The notes: generated from the letters alone by a model not told the origin. 64,000 nt of DNA from Vibrio sp. FE10 (GCF_030297155.1 NZ_AP028068.1:1612001-1676000), one strand, 5' to 3'; positions 48,222 to 57,613 are shown, numbered from the stretch's first letter. Program-made: numbers and translations.

Positions 48222-49009
48222 GTTACGCCGAAAATGATGTCACCGTAGTACTATTTCAACCTGAACCAGGCAAACCAATGGAGGTTATGCCTGCACCTGA
48301 TTTATCTAGGAATATTGCGGTAAGAGACCTAAACGTAGAGAGCATGGGTGTTAACCCGTTGGTCGATCAGTTTACTTGGTTAATAGCCAGTCTCTCATGT
48401 ATGTCTTCGATTCCTTGGTTGGACGATCCTGGCCCTTTTAGAGAACAAGTTGCACGAGAAATTCGCAAAGGTGAACGAAAGCTCAATGAAATGGAGTTGG
48501 ATCGTGCATCAATATTGGTCATACGCTATTGCTTATGTGCTGCAATAGATGAATCTGTGTGTAGGCAAGAGTGGGGGGCAAACAGCCATTGGAGTACCAA
48601 TAGCTTATTGTCGGAGTTTCATAACGAAACATCTGGCGGCGATAAGTTTTTTACTATTTTAGAGCGCTTGAAAGCTGATCCACGAAAATATAGACACGTT
48701 ATCGAATTCCTTTATTTATTGCTTCAACTTGGGTTCAAAGGTAAATACGGCCGAGAAGAGCGTGGTAACGAAAAGCTTTCAGAGATAGGAAACACAATTT
48801 ATCGCTTAGTCCGAGACGAGCGTTTAGCCGAACAGGAAAAAGTAACGTTAGTTAACTTAAAGGCGAAGTATTTAAAAAAACCTCTCAAACGCGTTATTTC
48901 CCCTAAGTTAATTATTGGCGTCAGTACTGTGATCTTTGGTGTTATGTATGCCGCGACCTACTTGGTCATTGACCTAAAATTTCAGCAGCTACTGGATGTT
49001 TATCAATAG
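48218..49009 (+). CDS. tssL: T6SS membrane protein TssL (DotU-type)
   Basis: 263 residues from ATG 48218, overlapping the tssK stop by 4 bp; the frame extends upstream but that start is not supported. The cytoplasmic DotU domain has NPLVDQFTWLIASLSCM, YCLCAAIDESVCRQEWG and HVIEFLYLLLQLGFKGKYG. A single C-terminal membrane anchor lies at about 230-255 (LIIGVSTVIFGVMYAATYLVI). There is no C-terminal OmpA domain, so peptidoglycan anchoring, if any, is supplied by another protein. A terminator follows. Confidence 0.96.
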   Translation: MSYAENDVTVVLFQPEPGKPMEVMPAPDLSRNIAVRDLNVESMGVNPLVDQFTWLIASLSCMSSIPWLDDPGPFREQVAREIRKGERKLNEMELDRASILVIRYCLCAAIDESVCRQEWGANSHWSTNSLLSEFHNETSGGDKFFTILERLKADPRKYRHVIEFLYLLLQLGFKGKYGREERGNEKLSEIGNTIYRLVRDERLAEQEKVTLVNLKAKYLKKPLKRVISPKLIIGVSTVIFGVMYAATYLVIDLKFQQLLDVYQ

Positions 49010-49097
49010 CATTAGGTTTAATTGTGAGATCTTCTGTCCGTTTTTAAAAATAGACTCGAAGTAACAGTCTCATCCTTCATTTTCACTACGTACTTAG

Positions 49098-49124
49098 AGA
49101 GATTGCAGCCTGCGATCTCTTTTA
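49098..49124 (+). terminator. Terminator after tssL
   Basis: The stem AGAGATTGCA / TGCGATCTCT (one G-U pair) with a GCC loop is followed by TTTTAT. It separates the structural operon from the effector gene downstream. Confidence 0.88.
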
Positions 49125-49157
49125 TCATACATCGATTGGAATTTAATTGGATTTACT

Positions 49158-51518
49158 ATGGGCGTAACAGTTTGTGCGAATGGACTCAGCGTAGTTCATC
49201 AAGGCTCAGGAGGAGAAGCGAACGCAACACTCCCTGATGTTTGTTTAACAACAGTCGGCAAACCTGTTGTTCCTATCCCTTATGGTAATAATGCAAAGTC
49301 CGCCGATTTAGCGGGAGGCACCACGACCGTTTCTATGGATGGTGGTAACAGCATTGCTATTAAAGGCAGTAAATTCAGCGCCAGTACTGGCGATGCCGGT
49401 GGTGATAAAAAGGGCGTAGCCTCAGGTACTATTGAAGCCGAGGCCGAATTCATATCCGCTTCTCCTACCGTTAAGTTCGAAGGTGTCGGTGTATGCCGCC
49501 TTTCTGATCAAATGACCATGAATAAAGCCAACACCATGTGTTTAGGCGGTGCTCAAAACCCCTCGGTTTCTGTAACTGAAGATCAGGAAGGGACGTATAC
49601 GGTTGATTTAAAAGTCACTTATGACGATGGAGCAGGGTTCCAGGCTCCATACAAGTTAGTTGATAGCGGTGGTTCTAGCTTTGAAGGTGTTCTTGATGAG
49701 AAGGGAGAAGCTAATGTCAGCGGTATCGCTCAGGGCACTTTTCAAATTGAATATGGAGAGGACATTAGAGATTTTCAGCCAGATATTAAATATGTCAACA
49801 CAAACCCATATTATAAGAACACCTTTGACCCTCATAAGTTGATCGAGAGTACTAAAATAGGTCAAGTAGGTTTCTGGGAAGCTGCCAAAAATCAATCTTC
49901 AACAGTTGGCAGCTGGCTCTGGGGCTTTATTGTAGGGGATTTTAATAAAGATCCCACAACTGGGCAGATAATGTTAAATACATTACTTGGTGTTGTCCCG
50001 GGAATTGACCAGGTTCTCGATGCAAGAGATATAACTGCAAACATCTTGTTCCTTAGCGAAGAAGAGAATCAAAACAGCCAAGAAGCATGGTTAGATTTGG
50101 CATTGTCGGGTATTGGCGCAATACCAACTTTGGGTTCAGTTTTAAAAGGAGTAGGAAAGGCAGTAAAGTCAGATAAATCTCGTGATGATGTTTTTGCTCT
50201 TGTTAGAGAATATGGTAAAGGTGATGTAGATAAGTTCTTAACTAATCTGGATTGGAATGTTATTAAATATGAAGTCTTACAAATCATCTCTGAGGCGATT
50301 CTGAGTTTCGCTGATGTATTAGACGAGTTAGCCAAAAAAGCCTCTTTCTTTGGCTACGATGAATATGCGCTGGAAATTGGAAATTTTAAATCTCAGGTTG
50401 AAGCCGTCGAAAAGCAGGCACACCAACATATTCCTGATGCTTTAATGTTTCTGAAAGACAAAGTCGATATGAGCCTTCGAAGAGGAAAATCTAAATCGAA
50501 TGCTGGCTCACAATCAGATAAAGGGTCTGCTGAGGCGGGCACGCATGATGATAAAGTTAGCCAAGAAAAGAAAGAGAAGAAGCCGGATGAATGTTGGTTA
50601 TGCGAGAAGAAAGTAGGGAAGAAGAAAACAGAAAAGCCTTCGGCGACTTACTGTGACCAAAATGGTTTTAAAGGTAAGCACCATAAAAGAACGGACGATG
50701 AGTATGGTTTTGTAGGACGAGGAACATCTGGGAATGGTCATTACCCATGGCTTAAACTAAAGGCGCACAACAATCGCAAAAATGCTTCTTCAATGCAGCA
50801 CCCACTCTATGCTCGTTGTTACGACAGAGACTTGAACGGTAAGTATGTCAGGCCTCAACAAGTTTGGGATAGCGAAGAAGGACTAGATGCATTTCAAGAG
50901 CTAAAAGCCTTAGGAATTACTGATAAAGACAAAATGGAAGGTCTTGAGAAGAACTTGCAAGCGCATCATATAATTACTGTAAATGAATTGGAAAATAATG
51001 ATTTTCTTTTCAAAAAACTACCGTATCTTGGATACAATCTTAACGATTGGCATAATATAGTTGTTTTACCTGGTATTCCCGAACTAGCATGTTTCTATGA
51101 AATGCCTTTACATAGTGGGTCACATCCAGCAGCTTATACTGATAATGTGAAAAGAAGACTGAGCTCATTAAGAAATGCCATTCTAGGTTCTAAATACTGC
51201 AATGAAAACGGTTCTAAAGCACTAGAGCTAATAGTAAAAGAGATGCAACAGCATAGTTTAGATGTTTATAAGCAGATAACTCAATTCCGTAGAATGGGTG
51301 CTTTGAATCACTCTAACTACGATGTTTATAAAAAAGGAAACAAGGGGTGCTGCAATAAACTTAAACATTCAGATATAGAGAACGACTCAACTCCTTGCCG
51401 GCACCGAACATTATCGAAAATGGATGCTTCTGTGCATCATGACTTTAGAACCACTAAAGGTGGCATTCCGGCGCGTATACCTTATGCTGGCGTGGTGATT
51501 TCAAAATTAGGATATTAA
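49158..51518 (+). CDS. PAAR-like (DUF4150) T6SS effector with AHH nuclease motif
   Basis: 786 residues. The N-terminal DUF4150 PAAR-like domain (about 1-130: PDVCLTTVGKPVVPIPYGNN, GVCRLSDQMTMNKANTMCLGG) would tip the VgrG spike. A beta domain (about 135-205) and a helical pre-toxin region typical of polymorphic toxins (DPTTGQIMLNTLLGVVPGID) follow. A Lys-rich linker leads to the toxin part. That part has a CWLC pair at about 480 and an AHH-type HNH-fold nuclease core (LQAHHIITVNELENND, then NDWHNIVVLPG and HSGSHPAAY). It likely degrades nucleic acid in target cells. Position after tssL and domain layout match, from memory, VP1415 of V. parahaemolyticus. Two small genes follow at once as candidate immunity. 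Confidence 0.9.
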   Translation: MGVTVCANGLSVVHQGSGGEANATLPDVCLTTVGKPVVPIPYGNNAKSADLAGGTTTVSMDGGNSIAIKGSKFSASTGDAGGDKKGVASGTIEAEAEFISASPTVKFEGVGVCRLSDQMTMNKANTMCLGGAQNPSVSVTEDQEGTYTVDLKVTYDDGAGFQAPYKLVDSGGSSFEGVLDEKGEANVSGIAQGTFQIEYGEDIRDFQPDIKYVNTNPYYKNTFDPHKLIESTKIGQVGFWEAAKNQSSTVGSWLWGFIVGDFNKDPTTGQIMLNTLLGVVPGIDQVLDARDITANILFLSEEENQNSQEAWLDLALSGIGAIPTLGSVLKGVGKAVKSDKSRDDVFALVREYGKGDVDKFLTNLDWNVIKYEVLQIISEAILSFADVLDELAKKASFFGYDEYALEIGNFKSQVEAVEKQAHQHIPDALMFLKDKVDMSLRRGKSKSNAGSQSDKGSAEAGTHDDKVSQEKKEKKPDECWLCEKKVGKKKTEKPSATYCDQNGFKGKHHKRTDDEYGFVGRGTSGNGHYPWLKLKAHNNRKNASSMQHPLYARCYDRDLNGKYVRPQQVWDSEEGLDAFQELKALGITDKDKMEGLEKNLQAHHIITVNELENNDFLFKKLPYLGYNLNDWHNIVVLPGIPELACFYEMPLHSGSHPAAYTDNVKRRLSSLRNAILGSKYCNENGSKALELIVKEMQQHSLDVYKQITQFRRMGALNHSNYDVYKKGNKGCCNKLKHSDIENDSTPCRHRTLSKMDASVHHDFRTTKGGIPARIPYAGVVISKLGY

Positions 51519-51520
51519 GA

Positions 51521-52078
51521 ATGGATTATTATCTGTTATTCAGTAGATTCGAAAATGGTGAAGGAAGTTTTTCTGTTCAAGAGCCGTGGAATTTAGTTTT
51601 AGAATATACATTACCTCAAAGTAAACTATTAAAAACTCGCGGAGTTTACCAAGTGGATCAATGTTATGCTGAACGTGGGATGTCCGATTTCCTGAAAGTG
51701 GGAATTGGTAAGCTTGCGAGTGAAAAGATACAGCGGGTCTTTTATGAACATGGGTTTACAGGTATTCAATTCGTTCCAGTCGATGTTGAAAATAATGGAT
51801 TGCATCATAATTATGCATTTATGAATCCAACCGCCCATTATGATTTACTCGATCCCAATGCATCTGAAGCAAGAGACTTGGATGACCATTATGGAGGTTA
51901 TTCTAGTGTAATTGAAGAAGTTATTGATATTGATAAGTTCAAAAAATCATTAATAACTCATGATTGTTTTACACTTTCAACATATAAAGATCCTTATTAT
52001 GTGAGTGAAAACGTAAAACAAGCTCTAGAGACTGCTGGTGTAACTGGAATTGAATTCATACCTATGGAGTTTGCATGA
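51521..52078 (+). CDS. Probable immunity protein (DUF1629/Imm11-like)
   Basis: 185 residues, starting 2 bp after the AHH effector stop, so co-transcribed with it. It is soluble, with no signal peptide or membrane segment, which suits neutralisation of a cytoplasmic nuclease. The YYLLFSRF start, the Tyr-rich middle and the C-terminal YVSENVKQALETAGVTGIEF pattern resemble the DUF1629 (Imm11) immunity family. The two halves both contain a GVTGIEF or GFTGIQF-type ending, hinting at an internal duplication. It is strongly AT-rich like other immunity genes. The assignment combines context and weak motif similarity. Confidence 0.65.
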   Translation: MDYYLLFSRFENGEGSFSVQEPWNLVLEYTLPQSKLLKTRGVYQVDQCYAERGMSDFLKVGIGKLASEKIQRVFYEHGFTGIQFVPVDVENNGLHHNYAFMNPTAHYDLLDPNASEARDLDDHYGGYSSVIEEVIDIDKFKKSLITHDCFTLSTYKDPYYVSENVKQALETAGVTGIEFIPMEFA

Positions 52079-52431
52079 TTGAACAGAAGTATAAACAAGA
52101 TGGTTTGCTTTCGGAAACTAAGTCGGATTCATTGTTCCCCAAAATACCGGACTTAGTTCTAGTTTTTTTTCCTTCACCAGGAGTCTTTGTAAGAGATACC
52201 TTGAAAGTACCGGATACTTTTAAAGCTGAAACGGCAACTTATTATGAACCCGATGGAGAGCCTTTTGGAAATATGTATGTCTTTTTGCCAGCAGTCTTAC
52301 AAAGCCAATATGATACGGGAAGAAATGATAGTGGCATTGTTTATAGTAAAGGTTCTCTCAAGTTTGAATCAGCGTTAATTCATGCTTTGCTCGAGCAAGC
52401 CTCTGCAGTGATTGAACATCGCTCAAGTTGA
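52075..52431 (+). CDS. Small protein of the effector-immunity operon, unknown
   Basis: 118 residues; the ATG overlaps the previous stop codon by 4 bp (ATGA), so translation is coupled. It is soluble, with no recognisable motif; visible features are LVLVFFPSPGVFVRDTLKVP and a C-terminal helix ALIHALLEQASAV. The position suggests a second immunity protein or an accessory to the first. I do not recognise the family. Confidence 0.55.
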   Translation: MIEQKYKQDGLLSETKSDSLFPKIPDLVLVFFPSPGVFVRDTLKVPDTFKAETATYYEPDGEPFGNMYVFLPAVLQSQYDTGRNDSGIVYSKGSLKFESALIHALLEQASAVIEHRSS

Positions 52432-52574
52432 TCTGATAACACGTATCCGCTTCTATTCGATGGTCAAATTGGTTCACCTAGCAACAAGTTTGACCTATTA
52501 AAGTTGAAGAAATCCACTAGATGAAAGACTTATACTCAAACTTGAAGAAGATTATGGGTGTGTTTTCATTCACC

Positions 52575-52600
52575 AAAGCGCCGTAAGGCGCTTTATTTTT
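52575..52600 (+). terminator. Terminator after the effector-immunity operon
   Basis: The stem AAAGCGCC / GGCGCTTT with a GTAA loop is followed by ATTTTT. It lies about 140 bp after the 118-residue ORF. Confidence 0.9.
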
Positions 52601-52694
52601 ATCACTATAGTCGACTAAATATGTTTATCGGCCAAATATATTTCAAAGATCTAAATGATAGGACTATAAACCTAAACAACCTAAAGGCAGGCTC

Positions 52695-52890
52695 ATGAGT
52701 GATTATTTTTTCGTAAAAAAAACCAAATTACACCAATTTATGCAGTTCCTGATGAATATGAAGACGCTGCATACAGCACAATATTTACTTTTCCATGTGG
52801 CTCTGTGCCTGTTTTAGAAAAATATAAGCCAGAAGAAAATTATATAATACCAGATGTTATAATGGAGCCTGATTTTTCCATATCTAGATA
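52695..52890 (+). pseudogene. Frameshifted, truncated immunity-like gene fragment
   Basis: ATG 52695 begins MSDYFFVKK and then meets an A8 run (52715-52722). Reading on in the -1 frame after the run gives a continuous sequence (TPIYAVPDEYEDAAYS, then CGSVPVLEKYKPEENY and DVIMEPDFSISRYYSRR) until it runs into the convergent ToxS-like gene at about 52890. One extra A (A9) would join the two parts. The 3' part is missing, apparently cut off at a recombination junction. The YFF start and Tyr/acid-rich style resemble DUF1629-type immunity proteins. It is probably the remnant of an orphan immunity gene from an older effector cassette. Confidence 0.6.
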
Positions 52891-53385
52891 TTATTCTCGA
52901 CGCTTAAGAACAACGCCCATTTTCTCGCCGAACGCGAGGGTTAGGTACATGAAGATTTCATCATCATCGACGGCCCATGACTTACCCGAAACCAAGCTAC
53001 CCGTTCGTGGTAACTCGCGATTTAAATAAGCTTCTAGTGCTTCTTTGTTAGTGTAATTCAGCTCGGTTAACGAGAAGGTGATCTTTGAGTCAATTCGTCC
53101 TTGAACTTGGATATTGCTGGTTACGCTGGTTTGAAACGGTGTTGCAGAATCCGATTTAGGTTCAAAAGTGGTAATTAGCCGCGCACTCTCAGATTCGGGG
53201 GCATCAATGATGAGTTGAGTCCTGATGCTTAATGAGCGCTCGCCATAATTAACGGTCGTGTGTCCACTCCAAAAGCCAGTAAACGGTTTAGTTGGCGTGT
53301 AGTTTAGTTGGAATAATAGGTAACCAAACGCGACACAGGTAGCCCACATCACGAGCACTTTATAGTGTTTCGATTTTAATTGCAT
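52891..53385 (-). CDS. ToxS/VtrC-like periplasmic partner protein
   Basis: 164 residues from ATG 53385, which overlaps the end of the ToxR-like gene by 10 bp; the frame extends further upstream but without support. One N-terminal membrane anchor (about 10-26: VLVMWATCVAFGYLLFQL) is followed by a periplasmic domain (FTGFWSGHTTVNYGERS, ALEAYLNRELPRTGSLVSG). Size, topology and gene order match ToxS, VtrC and TcpH, small proteins that stabilise or sense signals for the adjacent membrane regulator. The sequence is not close enough by eye to name it ToxS. Confidence 0.75.
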   Translation of the reverse strand: MQLKSKHYKVLVMWATCVAFGYLLFQLNYTPTKPFTGFWSGHTTVNYGERSLSIRTQLIIDAPESESARLITTFEPKSDSATPFQTSVTSNIQVQGRIDSKITFSLTELNYTNKEALEAYLNRELPRTGSLVSGKSWAVDDDEIFMYLTLAFGEKMGVVLKRRE

Positions 53386-54107
53386 AAGGTCACTTGTTCT
53401 TGGTAAGCACAATGAACGGTTTCTTCATCGTCTTTTAAGTAGATGGCCATAACCTGTTGGTCTTTGTCGATAACCACTGTTGGTGTCTGGGATAGTGTAT
53501 CTATGTGTTGGTTCTCTGCTTCGACCACTGAAATTTGTTCTAGATAACGTGCCGACGGAGCGAATGAAGAGCCTAGTCCGTAACCTACCGCTACTGCCAA
53601 TAAACAACCGATTACAGTCACCGCCCCAAAGCGTTGTAAACGACTTTCATCACGAGGCTGAATCTTACTCTTGTTTACACGGTTCAGTTCCTCGACTTTG
53701 ACGTCAACAGGATCGAAATCACCGTGCTCAACAGCTAAATACTTTGCTGGGATTTCTGGCGAAACATGGGGGTGTTCTTCAATGAGTTTAGGCGCTATTG
53801 CTAATAAGTATCCTTGCTTGGGAATAGTACGAATAAGTGAGCGTTGGTCGTCTCCCATAGCTTTTCTTAAGCGTTTGACCAGTTGGTTAATCGTCGCATC
53901 CGTCGCATAGGTGTTTTCATACAGCTCTTGAACGATGTTTTCACGAGAAAGCACTTCAGGAACCTGTTTGATCAATGCATTCAGCAAAGCGGATTCTTTT
54001 GCTCTTAATCGAGTGAGGTTATTGTCTTTAGACAAAACCCCTGATGTTGATGAATACAAGTATTCACCAATTAGGTAAACAGGTGGTTCTAAAGTGAGTT
54101 TGGTCAT
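53376..54107 (-). CDS. ToxR-like membrane-bound transcriptional activator
   Basis: 243 residues. The N-terminal OmpR/PhoB-type winged helix (about 10-110) has LRAKESALLNALIKQVPEVLSRE, DATINQLVKRLRKAMGDD and IRTIPKQGYLL. An acidic and basic linker leads to one membrane segment at about 170-188 (FGAVTVIGCLLAVAVGYGLG) and a periplasmic tail of about 55 residues. This is the topology of ToxR, VtrA, TcpP and CadC. It is translationally coupled to the small partner gene downstream. The neighbouring DUF2860 outer-membrane protein gene is a plausible target, but this is inference. Confidence 0.88.
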   Translation of the reverse strand: MTKLTLEPPVYLIGEYLYSSTSGVLSKDNNLTRLRAKESALLNALIKQVPEVLSRENIVQELYENTYATDATINQLVKRLRKAMGDDQRSLIRTIPKQGYLLAIAPKLIEEHPHVSPEIPAKYLAVEHGDFDPVDVKVEELNRVNKSKIQPRDESRLQRFGAVTVIGCLLAVAVGYGLGSSFAPSARYLEQISVVEAENQHIDTLSQTPTVVIDKDQQVMAIYLKDDEETVHCAYQEQVTLCN

Positions 54108-55036
54108 AGGTAAATAGCTGAATAGAAACTGATTTTATTATCGCATTTTAGTCATTATATCGCCACCAAGTCTGAATCTATGTCGGCAAGCTCATTTTTA
54201 GTAGGTGTTAATGTCCTTGATTGTATTCAAACAATACTAAGAAAGTAATGTTTAAACCGCTAACTCTAGGAGCTAACGGCTTGTTTTGTTATCAATATAA
54301 TACGAGAGATTTTGCTAGTGCGATTGAGGTTTTGAAGTGAAGGGGACTAGAAAGCGTAGTTCAGTGACGCTGACAGCAGCCATTCTCGGTGCGTGAAGAA
54401 GTCGATGTTAGAATCGTTCTTTCGCGTGCCGGTAAAGGTCGCGACGCTCCAGTTTTCCCAACTGCCTAGATCTTTGTACTCATAGGCGATGAATAACCTG
54501 TAACTGTTGTCTGCTCGGGTACGGTCGAATATTGGGTTGTCTGTACGATAGTCACTGTGAGCGTAATTACCTGTCACCGCTAGTGCGTAAGAACTCGATA
54601 CAAAAAAGTACGAGGCTTCAACAGCGTATCGATTGTGTTGGTTTGCTTTACCTTCAGCATCATGAAAGGTGTAGCTTAGTCCGTAATTGATGCCGGATTG
54701 AGGGCTCAGCATTGATAAGTACTGGGCTTTGATGAAATAAGCTTTGCTATCACGTTTTAAAAGATCATCGGGAACATGATCTTCTTCGACGTCAGCGTAG
54801 GCCATATCTAATGAAATGTTGGTTTGTGCAAGGTTGCTTAATTTCATTCGCACTGCGCCACCATCGACATCGGTCTTTTGTCTACTCTCGTTAACGTCGT
54901 AAGGGTTTGTCCAAACTTCCCCTGGAATAACTGTTGGTAGGTAGGCCAAATCAAAGGTGGTACCGGAGTCTAACTGTTTTTGGTATCCGAACTCGAATGC
55001 CAGCGTACCAACCGATAAGTCATCACGAGAAGTACC

Positions 55037-55041
55037 CATGT
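55037..55041. repeat. Target-site duplication CATGT, left copy
   Basis: Identical to 57614-57618 on the other side of the IS element; IS21 elements make short duplications of this size. Confidence 0.93.
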
Positions 55042-55139
55042 TGCGTATTTCGGCTGATGTGACCCCTAGTTTCGTTTTTAATCGACCACCTTTTTAAGCC
55101 TCTCTTTTCTCTTCCTTAGTTTTACTCCAAGTGGTCGAT

Positions 55140-55862
55140 TTAAGCCAGTTTTCTCATTGATTCCCCTCGTAACTCGATTCTATGACTTTGATGAACCAAC
55201 CTATCTAAGATCGCATCAGCGATCGTCGAGTTGTCGATCATCTCGTGCCATTCTTTTACAGGTAGTTGGCTGATAATGATTGTACTGCACTCTTGGTATC
55301 TATCTTCTAGCACTTCGAGAAGATTACTTGCATGCTCTTGGCTGAGTTTTTCCATTCCCCAGTCATCGATAACCAACAGTTTTTTCTTAGACAAGCTCAG
55401 TAGCAGCTTTTGATAGCTGCCATCAAGGCGGCTACTACTCAGGTCATCAAGTAAACGATTTAGGCGATAATAACGACTTGGGCAGTGTTGCTCACACGCC
55501 TGCTCGGCGAGCGCACAAGCAACATAGGTTTTACCTGCACCTGTTGCACCTGTAATCAGGACATTCTGTCGCTTTTGTAAATAAGTGCCTGATAATAACT
55601 CTCCCATCATTGCTCTTTTTAAGCCTCGTTCTGGGCGGTAGTCCAGTTGATTACCGCTAGCGCTTAGGCGCAGCTTGGCTTGCCGTTTAAGTCGTTGGAT
55701 TTTGGTTTGATCTCGGTTCACTATCTCATGATCAAGGATGAGTCCTAACCTTTCTTCAAAGCCAAGTTCAGCATAGGTCGCGGGGTGTATCCTTTGCTGT
55801 TCCAGTGCATCAGAAGCATGACTTAGGCGTAGTGATTTTAACTGTTGGATTATTGCGTCCAT
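55140..55862 (-). CDS. istB: IS21-family transposition helper ATPase IstB
   Basis: 240 residues from ATG 55862, which has AGGAG upstream; the longer frame overlaps istA and is not needed. An AAA+ DnaC/IstB-type fold is shown by Walker A GATGAGKTYVACALA, Walker B LLVIDDWGMEKL and the downstream LEDRYQECSTIIISQLPVKEWHE. IstB assists IstA in target capture and strand transfer. The gene follows istA by about 10 bp, the usual IS21 arrangement. Confidence 0.95.
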   Translation of the reverse strand: MDAIIQQLKSLRLSHASDALEQQRIHPATYAELGFEERLGLILDHEIVNRDQTKIQRLKRQAKLRLSASGNQLDYRPERGLKRAMMGELLSGTYLQKRQNVLITGATGAGKTYVACALAEQACEQHCPSRYYRLNRLLDDLSSSRLDGSYQKLLLSLSKKKLLVIDDWGMEKLSQEHASNLLEVLEDRYQECSTIIISQLPVKEWHEMIDNSTIADAILDRLVHQSHRIELRGESMRKLA

Positions 55863-55872
55863 ATTGTTTCTC

Positions 55873-57405
55873 CTAGTGGTAGTAGTTGGAACCACGAACA
55901 TTAGTGTGTTTAAGGTTTGGGGTATCAGTGGAAGGCTGAGAGAGAGTGCCTTCTCGATGGTTCTTCAATAAGTTTTTGACGAAGCCAAGGTATGGCTTCT
56001 CTGTCACTAAGGCATCTCGGCAAGCTTGTTCTAACCGTGCGTCTGAGTGCTTTTTGGCAAGACTTAGTAACCCAAAGCAACTTCTAAAGGCCAATGCTTC
56101 ATGCTCTGGGCGTTTGAGCAACATCTGAGTCAGTTCACCTGTGGCTGGCCCAATAGATTTTCCCCAACGGATAAAACGCTCGGGTGTCCATGATTGGTAT
56201 TGATGGTTGCTTGGCATATGCTCGTAAACGGTAGAGAGACCATATTCTTTTTGGCTTGTGCAGTGGTGAGCAACAATGCTCCCTTTGTGGTAGATACGTA
56301 TTATTTGATGCGTTGCTTCAAGCTCAACTTGTTGCCCAACAAGTTGGTGCGGCACAGAGTAGAAGTGCTTTTTATATTGAATGTGATAATCAGGGGAGAC
56401 GGTTGCTCGTTTAGTTTCGATATACACATATGGTTGCGATGGCAGTGGTTTTAACGCTGGACGGTCAACTTTGTTGAACAAGTCATGTCGATTGACACCA
56501 AGCTGTTTCATCTCTCGTTGGTTTAAGTCATGCATCAGCTTTCGGATAGCCAGGTTCAGCTCAGCCATTGTATAGAACACTTGGTGGCGAAGGCGCATCA
56601 TTATCCAGCGCTCTACGATGAGAACTGCGTTCTCAGCTTTGGCTTTATCTTTAGGCTTGTAGGGCCTGGCTGGCATCACAGCAACGCCGTAATGTTGTGC
56701 CAGTTTTCGGTAGCTCTCATTGAGGATAGGGCTATGACAGTCTGCTTTCGTTACAGCAGATTTCAGATTATCAGGTACAAGTAGATTCGGAGCACCACCA
56801 AAGTGATTAAAGGTATTCACATGAGCCATGAGGAAGTGTTCAAGCCCTTGGCTCTCACTCGCCTCGACATAGGTGTAATTTGACGCTCCTAAAGTGGCGA
56901 CAAATACCTGAGCATGTCGGCATTCTCCTGTATCTGGATTCACAACAGGGATCGTTGGGCCACAGTAGTCAATGAAGAGCTTGTCACCAGCATGGTGAAG
57001 TTGGCGCATACTGCGTTTTTGTGTCTTTAGCCAACGTCTATACAGTTCGCAGAACTGTGTATAGCCATAGGCTTTGTCTTGATGCTGATGACAATACTCT
57101 TCCCAAAGCAAAGCTTTAGTCATCCCTTTACGCTTCAATTCTAAGTAGCAGAGAGTGAAATCAGGCATCACTTTATGCTGAGAAGATGAGCGACCATCAA
57201 ACAAAGCTTGGGTGACTTGATTTTCATGATGAGTCTCTTCCAGTGGCCACGTGAGGCCACTGGATTTAAATCGGGATAGATGCTGGGATACAGTGGAATG
57301 AGCAATATTGAGGCAAGCGGCGATCTGTCGATTAGAAAGATTGCACTCGTATCGGAGGCGTAAGATTTCCTTAATTTTATTCATTGGCATTCTCTTTTTC
57401 GGCAT
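55873..57405 (-). CDS. istA: IS21-family transposase IstA
   Basis: 510 residues. An N-terminal helix-turn-helix (LRYECNLSNRQIAACLNIAHS) is followed by an rve/DDE integrase core with Asp in KLFIDYCG, Asp in LLVPDNLKSAV and Glu in KAKAENAVLIVE, and a C-terminal beta domain. Length and order (istA then istB) are normal. No frameshift is visible, so the element may still be active. Confidence 0.95.
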   Translation of the reverse strand: MPKKRMPMNKIKEILRLRYECNLSNRQIAACLNIAHSTVSQHLSRFKSSGLTWPLEETHHENQVTQALFDGRSSSQHKVMPDFTLCYLELKRKGMTKALLWEEYCHQHQDKAYGYTQFCELYRRWLKTQKRSMRQLHHAGDKLFIDYCGPTIPVVNPDTGECRHAQVFVATLGASNYTYVEASESQGLEHFLMAHVNTFNHFGGAPNLLVPDNLKSAVTKADCHSPILNESYRKLAQHYGVAVMPARPYKPKDKAKAENAVLIVERWIMMRLRHQVFYTMAELNLAIRKLMHDLNQREMKQLGVNRHDLFNKVDRPALKPLPSQPYVYIETKRATVSPDYHIQYKKHFYSVPHQLVGQQVELEATHQIIRIYHKGSIVAHHCTSQKEYGLSTVYEHMPSNHQYQSWTPERFIRWGKSIGPATGELTQMLLKRPEHEALAFRSCFGLLSLAKKHSDARLEQACRDALVTEKPYLGFVKNLLKNHREGTLSQPSTDTPNLKHTNVRGSNYYH

Positions 57406-57613
57406 GATTTATCCTTAGTGCTCTCAACATGAAAGACTCAGGTTAAACCTATTGATTTAAAAGAGAAAAGAGGTTTATTTCGGTAAATCGACCATCGATT
57501 TCGGAAACACACCGAAAAGTGGATGATTAAAACCGAAATGAGTGGTTGGTTAAAAACGGATTTGGTGGTCGATTAAAACCGAAATAGGCGGTCGGCTAGC
57601 TCCGAAATATGCA

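Larger units (their letters stand above)
55042..57613 (-). mobile_element. Complete IS21-family insertion sequence (2572 bp)
   Basis: The ends are TGCGTATTTCGG on the left and its near-complement (TGCATATTTCGG read inward) on the right. Direct flanking repeats CATGT at 55037-55041 and 57614-57618 are the 5-bp target duplication. A second, internal inverted repeat pair (55070-55090 and 57564-57584, 20 of 21 matching) and further TTTCGG-type motifs at the right end give the multiple terminal repeats typical of IS21. It encodes IstA and IstB, both apparently intact. Confidence 0.95.

Noticed and set aside
52805..53029. 74-residue ORF beginning MPVLEKYKPEEN
   Set aside because: Its first part is the frameshifted immunity-like fragment and the rest is antisense to the ToxS-like gene, so it is not a separate gene.
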